NCBI RefSeq assembly: GCF_001039355.2 | Contig: NW_019775500.1 | Coordinates: 292,433 to 330,511 of the forward strand | DNA from: Lingula anatina | Lineage: Eukaryota; Brachiopoda; Lingulata; Lingulida; Lingulidae | Length of the DNA: 38,079 bases | Direction: 5' to 3' | Shown here: piece by piece, positions 32,236-38,079 of the stretch | How positions within the stretch are numbered: the stretch's first letter is position 1 | Layout: every line of letters starts with the position of its first letter | Notes under the pieces: model-generated | Seen by the model: the letters and a program-made list of their open reading frames with translations, nothing else | Told to the model about the DNA's origin: nothing | The model's database searches: none | Program-made: the position numbers and the translations under genes

Positions 32236-32245
32236 CTTGAAAATA
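32232..32245 (-). promoter_or_regulatory. YY1-like motif at the start codon
   Basis: CCGCCATCTTG on the plus strand, AAGATGGCGG on the minus strand, overlapping the start ATG at 32235. The same word overlaps the NUP160 start. It suggests a TATA-less housekeeping-type promoter with a transcription start a short way upstream. Confidence 0.45.
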
Positions 32246-32315
32246 ATCCCGAGTTGATACAAAGAACCCATATGTAAGCAGCCGGGGCCCCGATGGAAGC
32301 TGGACAAATTGGTAG

Positions 32316-32375
32316 TGCTTGGAAATGCTACGTTTGTGCTCGGTAAGCTTACGTTGTGGTTGTTAATCTGAGGTG
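32316..32375. repeat. Right partner of the inverted repeat
   Basis: GCTTGGAAATGC..GTTAATCTGAGGTG, the reverse complement of the stretch at 31764-31825 with scattered differences. It lies upstream of the start codon of the unrecognised gene. Confidence 0.6.
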
Positions 32376-32914
32376 GATCGAAAAGGCAATTATTGTTTAT
32401 GAGGCCTGTACGTATCAGCAATATAGGCCTTCCTATTGGTTATAAGATAAAACTTTGCCATATGGACAAAGAGTTATACTTTTTACTGACAACTCATGAA
32501 AATTTGGATCATTTAATGTGGTTAAAGGCTTTTTATGCATATTTATGTATGAACAAAAAGTTTAGCAAAATCTACTAGTTAATAAAAATATAGCACTAGC
32601 AAAACTGGAAATGGTTGGAAACAATATTGAGGAACACCTTAAGGACTGTGGTGTGTATGCAGTTTTAAGCCTACATATACATGTATTGCACGTACTGTAA
32701 ATGGAATCTTGAGAAAAATCTTCACAGTAATTAACATTTTGAATTTTGAATAAAAGAAATCATACTCAAACATATTTTTGTTCAAAACATAGACCTACTA
32801 TATACCCTTTACCAAGGCTACAGATTGATTATTTAGTAAATATTCACATATGTCTATGACTTATTCATGACAGAAATTTAAGGGACCATTCCCAGACCCT
32901 TTTGTACTAACTGT
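32376..32914. other. Intergenic, upstream of the unrecognised gene
   Basis: AT-rich and noncoding as far as I can see. A TAGGCC word occurs at about 32424. Confidence 0.4.
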
Positions 32915-33105
32915 GGATCGATCTATCTCCAAGCTGATTCTTGCCAAATTGCAATTAACTTAAGCAGCTTAGATAACTGTCATGCATTTTAAAGCTGCTA
33001 GGGGTTAAATAATTATTGTTTAGCAGCTTTAGTAGCGTGTCAGATATCTAAGCCGCTTTAGCTGAAAGTAATTTAGCGAGAAACCCCTTGGAGATTGATC
33101 GATCC
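32915..33105. mobile_element. Hairpin element (MITE-like inverted repeat)
   Basis: The left arm from GGATCGATC(T/A)ATCTCCAAG to AAAGCTGCTA (32915-33000) is an imperfect reverse complement of the right arm (about 33018-33105). The arms are about 86 bp, with CTTAGATA and GGATCGATC best kept, around a loop of roughly 17 bp. A foldback MITE or a hairpin RNA precursor are both possible. No clear target-site duplication is seen. Confidence 0.75.
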
Positions 33106-33288
33106 TTTTAGATTGATCAAAGTATGGAAGCCCAGTCTAAGTGCACATAATTTATCAATGGTCTTTGGAGAGCATATGCTTAGTCCCATAATTTTTTTAT
33201 TTGTGTCTTATATGCACGACTATGCTCCCACCTCTGATAAACTTTACTTTTATTTTATACCCTACACAAAAAATTTAACTCATACATC

Positions 33289-33435
33289 CTGACTATTGAC
33301 TAATATATGAACCTTCTGACCAATGAACATGCTCAAAAGCTAGTCTACGGAATATCGAATTCGAACATATTCGGACTAATGAAACTTTAGACATCTCAAC
33401 CTTTACTCGGCTTCAGACTATTGCTATGACCCCGC
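33289..33435. repeat. Degenerate copy of the left-edge satellite
   Basis: Diverged units such as TGAACCTTCTGACCAATGAAC and TTCGGACTAATGAAAC, closing with CAGACTATTGCTATGACCCC, which parallels the tail of the array at 6-136. It is the remains of the same repeat family. Confidence 0.75.
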
Positions 33436-34550
33436 TAGGTCCAAATGTTTTAGGAAAATCACGTATCTTAAGAATTTGAAACTGTATGTTTTTATGTACT
33501 CAGTATTTATATTGCATGAGATAAAATGGCCAAAGTCACCATGCAATATAAATGTGACTAAATTTGAAAGTTTACCCTCGGTGATTCAAACTTTTAAGAA
33601 TAGCATACACCAGACGTATACTCACTCCTCTTTGGGAATCCTCTTAATTGAGCACTGTATAGGCAGTTGTAACGATTGTTGTCAAACAAAGTCAGCACTA
33701 GTATAAAAGCTTCCTGACAACCTGACAGACATTTTTATTTACAAACCAAACAATGGAAGAAAAAAAAGGTCCCTTATAGACAGAATATATAACTGTATGC
33801 ACTGCAAAATATATAATTTTGAATATGATATTAAGTCAACACTGATACTTAACTTAAGTGAACAACCGAGAGAAACATTGCACGAACTTAAATAAACACG
33901 TTAAGCAAGGGGCCTATTTTTTTTAATGTAACAGATCATTGCGTTTAAACACTTCCGTGTTGTAATTCGTCGTGTTGATATACATGTATCGTGCAAACGT
34001 AATTTTATCTCAAAAATAACATTCATGGTTTGACCATACAATCCCATGGTTTGACTGAAATTCTTATCTTACCATAGAAGTTCTCTACTTTTATGTCTTA
34101 GCACGCAGGATTATCATATGTTATGGCGCGAAAGTATAATTTCCTCCTCTTCTCGTGATCACGCGAGTTAATCACGTGCTCACCACGTCGTATTTGTGGC
34201 GTTTTTTTAGCTCTAATTCTACAAAATATCACTTAATTAATAATAAGGCCTCGCATTAGAATTAATTATATCAAATTATAAGGTATATTTTATATTTTAA
34301 AGTATTATAGAAGATTCCAATAATAGGCGAGAACTACTGTATTTTGAGGTATGCCAATTAGCTGTGATCTTTATTAAATAAATATGAATAATAATTTAAA
34401 GAGCACAAGAAATGCTTAACATTTACAGGCTCTCTAGCTACTATAAAATATAATATATTATTAAGTAGCAAACTATACTAATCTACGCGGGGATACACGC
34501 TTTTGAATAACTGTTTTCGAATTTTTATATGGCAGAGTGGATTAAGTAAA
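33436..34550. other. Intergenic, no gene recognised
   Basis: AT-rich. A CACGTG E-box lies at 34173-34178 within a short GC-richer patch (TGATCACGCGAG nearby). No exon is recognised. Confidence 0.4.
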
Positions 34551-35740
34551 ATAGATAGTTTATTGTCTGTTGGACCCAGCAAATTTACCTCTGGTACGGA
34601 GGCAAAGTGTATTTCCCGTTTGGCTCTGTGTTAACTGCATTCTAGAAAAAAGTGCTTCATCTTCTATTGAGTCGCAGTGGGGGCACTTCATTCATCAATT
34701 GTCGTCTTTGGAGTTTCTAATTCATGATCACTGATCCTCATTTTTGCCAAGACCTTTTTTAGCTAATAGAACACTGACTTATAGATAAAGTTCAGCCTCA
34801 TAAGTAGGTTTAATTTTACCATATTTTATGAGTTTGTTGTTTTCGACTTTCTGCAATTCTTCCCAAAATTTGACTTTATTATCATTTTTATTATTTCTTC
34901 ATTTAGATATTCGTGGTTGTGGATTTTAGTATGATATGTTGTTACAGTGGCGGATTTAGGGGCGGTCAGGGGGCTCCTGACTCCCCCCTTCGATTTTTGA
35001 AAAAGATCACACCAATGGTCCCCTCTTGAAATTAGAATTTCTAAACCGTACAAAATGACACCGTTCGCCCTCTAAAATACCAAATTTTTCGGGGCCCATC
35101 AGCGTGCCCCGAACCCCACGCTGGGTAGTTGGGGGGGGGGGGGGTGAGGACTGCTTCACATCCGGCGGACCCCCCTTCAAATAATCCTGGATCCGCTCCT
35201 GTTGTTGTTTGGGTGGTGTCATGACGAAAGTTTTTTAGTAGTCCGAAACCACTTAATTCCCATTTCTGAATGTTTTCTCCAGCATAGGACCTAAAGGTTC
35301 TCTTCGCCAGACCCGTGAAATCCCTTAGTTTGCCAATTTAAAGTTTTATCACCACTTCCGATGGATGGCTTGTAATTTTTCGTATAATATTTCTTGATTT
35401 TTCTAGTATTTGTCTGGTCTATTTTTAAAAGAGGGATTTGTGTGGGACCGTCGCCACTTCTTCTGTAAAGTTTGTCTAAGTTATTGTAGATCTTAGTGTG
35501 AAATATTTTTTCTTAGTTCAGTAGAACTCTGTTGCGTGTATAATTTTTAAGAGTTGCCTCGTATACTCTGACGGCCAGGCACATTTTTTGATAGATTTCC
35601 CACCGATTTCGATTTTTTTCGCTCTGTGGTGGACTTGCGTGGCCCTCTAGGGTCGTTTTATGTGGTTTTTTAATCCTCCGGTTTTGAGTCATATAGCGAT
35701 TTTTCGACAATAAATTTCTAACCAATCAAGGTGACATACC
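34551..35740 (-). mobile_element. Possible degenerate non-LTR retroelement fragment
   Basis: The minus strand has short protein-like stretches: KCPHCDSIEDEALF near 34680, which resembles the CPxC..EDExxF motif near the end of some non-LTR reverse transcriptase proteins, and further upstream FHTKIYNNLDKLYRRSGDG and an open stretch at 35513-35725. They are in different frames with stops between, and a MITE splits them. Too short for a firm family call. Confidence 0.3.
34945..35201. mobile_element. MITE with terminal inverted repeats
   Basis: 257 bp. Left end CAGTGGCGGATTTAGG, right end CCTGGATCCGCTCCTG; they pair at 12 of 16 positions as inverted repeats. The interior has a run of G (about 35129-35142). 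The flanks are GTTGTT-rich on both sides, so a target duplication is possible but unclear. No open frame for a transposase. Related to the remnant at 12030-12268. Confidence 0.8.
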
Positions 35741-36500
35741 CGAGCGGGATCAAACCTCACATACGGTTTGATTATAAAATGATTTTCTATGTAATAATAT
35801 TTATTTATCTATCTATTTATTTATTCAATGTAGTTAGATATATGTTCCATAATCTGATGATTGCACCTTGTATGTGAAGGGGTGTTTTATCAGTAAATAA
35901 AGATTCATAGGGATAAAAAGTTACAAGCTTCTGGATCGTAATGACATGTCGGGAACCACGCAAATTTGGTAAAAACTTTAAAATGTCAAACATGCTTGAA
36001 ATACGGACACGTACTGCTGTAAACTTTTTGGTTGGATATCGCGTTAATACTATTGACTATTTGTGGGGAATTCCACTCTTTAATATCAAGCAAAGACAAC
36101 AAAGAATTCTTGAACTAACTTCTTAATCAAATTAATTAGCAAGCCTACTTTACCTCTTTAGATTTTACACAACGTATTATAAAAAAAAAATTACGGCCTA
36201 AAAAGACATAACGTGAGGTTACCAACACATGCAGGTGATTTTTAAATGTCCCCGACATATTTCCCCCTTTCCCAATTAAAACCACGGAAGTATATGTTTT
36301 CTGCAGCCCATGGTTTGACTGACTACTCTTTCATTAGCAGAGTGGAGGGAGAGTAGACTGGGAAGCAGTAGTTACTAACTACGTTTGGCTTTTTGCCAAG
36401 ATGCGATTAGTGCTACAGCTCGTACTTCTCTATTGACGTCACGTACATGACAATAAGAAGTCAGTGTGGTCTTTGTCTGGTCATCTACAACATGTCACAT
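35741..36500. other. Intergenic, no gene recognised
   Basis: AT-rich with a (TTTA/TCTA)n patch at about 35800-35825 and an A run at 36181-36190. No exon is recognised. Confidence 0.4.
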
Positions 36501-36532
36501 TTTAGTCACATGACCTAGAGGGCACTGCGTAG

Positions 36533-36539
36533 TATAAAA
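36533..36539 (+). promoter_or_regulatory. Candidate TATA box
   Basis: TATAAAA in a locally GC-richer setting, about 30 bp before TTCATTCATGACC, which could hold a transcription start. A GTAAGT donor follows at 36634. Confidence 0.4.
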
Positions 36540-36564
36540 TCAGTATTCGCGCCACTCTTTTGTT

Positions 36565-36961
36565 CATTCATGACCTGGTGGCGAAGAAGAGAGATACGGG
36601 AGCTGTTTGTTGGAACATGTAAACTACGTACGTGTAAGTAAGGACGTTGTCGCACTTCTTGAATCGCCTTGACGGGGTCATGGATTAGTTTGAAAATGCT
36701 TAAGTCAGCTCCAGTTTTAGGGCATTATGAAGAATTCTGGGCAATAAGAAAATGTTGTTTCGTGTGGTTTTCAGATTCATTTGCCGATCAATGAAACAAC
36801 CAAGCGTGGTCGACACTTGGATTTCCCGCCATTTAAATTTCCGTGTGAAATGTAGTGAGGGCGTTCAGCAGTTGTGGATTTGCATAGGTTTGAATGTATT
36901 GTGTTGTAAAATACTCTCAAGCGAAGAACTTGATTTGTTTGGTCCACTTTGATGTACACAG
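36565..36961 (+). other. Candidate two-exon 5' end of a plus-strand transcript
   Basis: A possible first exon runs from about 36565 to the donor GTAAGT at 36634. A possible second exon runs from the acceptor TTTTCAG (ending 36774) to the donor GTAAGC at 36962. The second exon has an ATG frame from 36791 (MKQPSVVDTWISRHLNF, ending in a stop at 36952), too short and unlike anything I know. It may be a noncoding RNA, a 5' UTR or part of a mobile element. Confidence 0.3.
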
Positions 36962-38079
36962 GTAAGCAATGTCACTTGGACTTAAATTTTAAATGATGTG
37001 GTTTGGTTTTCATGTTACTTTGAATTTGAGTAATTGAAATTTTGTTCCTCATTGACTAAAGCATTGTTGTTTTCAAGTAATTGATTTCTATGGCTCACTT
37101 TGGTTACACCCAATTTGATACAAGTTATGTTGTTTTAAGGTAATTGATTTGTTTCATCCACTTTGTCACTTCAACATTGACTTCAAATGATGTTGCTGAT
37201 TTGCTTTTTATAATTTGGTTTAAATGCCACTTTGAGTTTAAATAATTGATTTTTTCTTTCAATTTTCAATTAAGTAATATTATTTTATACTGAATGTCAC
37301 TTTGAATTCAAGTAGTTGATTAGTTTCGTTCACTTTGATTAAGGTTAAATCAATTTAAATTTAAATTCCAAGTTAATGATTTACTTAGTAAAGTTTGATT
37401 TAAGTAATGTCACTTTGAATTCAAATAACTGATTTGCTTAGTATATTATTATATTATATTATATATTAGTATATTTTGATATTAGTAATGTCACTTTGAA
37501 TTCCTTTAATTGATTCGTTTGGTCCACTTTGATTTGAGTAATGTCAATTTGAACTTAAGTAACTGATTTGCTTAGTATAGTTTGATATTAGTAATGTTCA
37601 CTCTGAATTCCTGTAATTGATCATCTTTGTTGACTTTAAGTAATGTCCACTTTGATTTAAGTAATGTCAATTTGAATTCTTGTAATTGATTTGCTTAGTA
37701 TAGTTTGATATCAGTAATGCAATTTGAAATTGTGTAATTGATCATCTTTGTTGACTTTAACTAATGTCAATTTCATGTCAAGTAACTGATTTGCTTAGTA
37801 TAGTTTGATACAGTAATTTCACTTTGGATTAAAGTAACTGATTTCCTTAAGTATAGCTTGATTTAACTACTGTCACTGTGAATTCCATTAATTGTTTGTT
37901 TCACTTCAATTTCAGTACCGTTACTTTCATTTCATGCAATTGCTCTGCTTGGTCCACTTTGATTTGAGCAATTTCAACTTGAATTCAGGTAATTTTGTTT
38001 ATCATAATTGATACAAGTAAAGTCAAGTAACTGATTTGCTTACTATAGATATAGATTTAAGTAATGTCACTTTGAATTC
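36920..38079. repeat. Degenerate satellite of about 50 bp running off the right edge
   Basis: Many imperfect copies of a unit like GTAATGTCACTTTGAATTC, AAGTAACTGATTTGCTTAGT, ATAGTTTGAT. Variants include TTGATTTGTTTGGTCCACTT and TTGATCATCTTTGTTGACTT. The copies get more regular toward the right. EcoRI-like GAATTC recurs in many units. Confidence 0.85.

Noticed and set aside
35735-35775. tRNA-like patch (CCCGAGCGGGATCAAACC)
   Set aside because: No cloverleaf could be built; the acceptor and anticodon arms are missing.

Overview
This is a 38 kb piece of an animal genome. The genes are split by GT-AG introns, AATAAA signals follow several coding regions, and the intergenic DNA is AT-rich and full of short inverted elements, satellites and microsatellites. 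Gene content (NUP160, SNRPC, a tandem pair of intronless membrane UGT-like genes) and repeat style suggest a marine invertebrate, but I cannot fix the phylum. A 425-base run of N (10952-11376) shows it is a scaffold.

Layout. A 16-bp satellite (about 6-136) is followed by an intronless leucine-rich-repeat gene on the minus strand (443-2185). Next come the last three exons of a Gln-rich minus-strand gene resembling the C-terminus of EP400/Domino (3881-5318), then a near-perfect palindrome (5865-5974). Two tandem plus-strand UDP-glycosyltransferase-like genes follow (6338-7948 and 8478-10091). They share a duplicated promoter, and both seem to lack the catalytic His and Asp of the family while keeping the UDP-binding site. 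A repeat-rich stretch around the N gap (10.5-14.3 kb) separates them from twelve exons of NUP160 on the minus strand (21076 down to 14536). These encode the first 461 residues only; the rest is not in the window. NUP160 starts 237 bp from the oppositely oriented U1 snRNP protein C gene SNRPC (21314-24228, seven exons, complete), so the two probably share a promoter.

From 26833 to 32235 on the minus strand lies a gene I do not recognise. It has two very large exons coding for low-complexity basic protein, related to each other by internal duplication, and three small exons ending in a compact C-terminal domain. Its stop codon sits inside an AATAAA motif that is repeated in an 80-bp tandem array. 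The right end (32.3-38.1 kb) has hairpin elements, a MITE, a possible retroelement relic, a candidate TATA promoter with two short exons (36533-36961), and a roughly 50-bp satellite that runs off the window and resembles the last exon-intron junction.

Together: NUP160 (nuclear pore scaffold) and SNRPC (5' splice-site recognition) are housekeeping genes. The UGT-like pair is a local duplication with a possibly altered chemistry. Two minus-strand genes, NUP160 and the EP400-like gene, are each incomplete on the side facing the UGT island and the gap, so a scaffold misjoin or a real rearrangement must be considered there.
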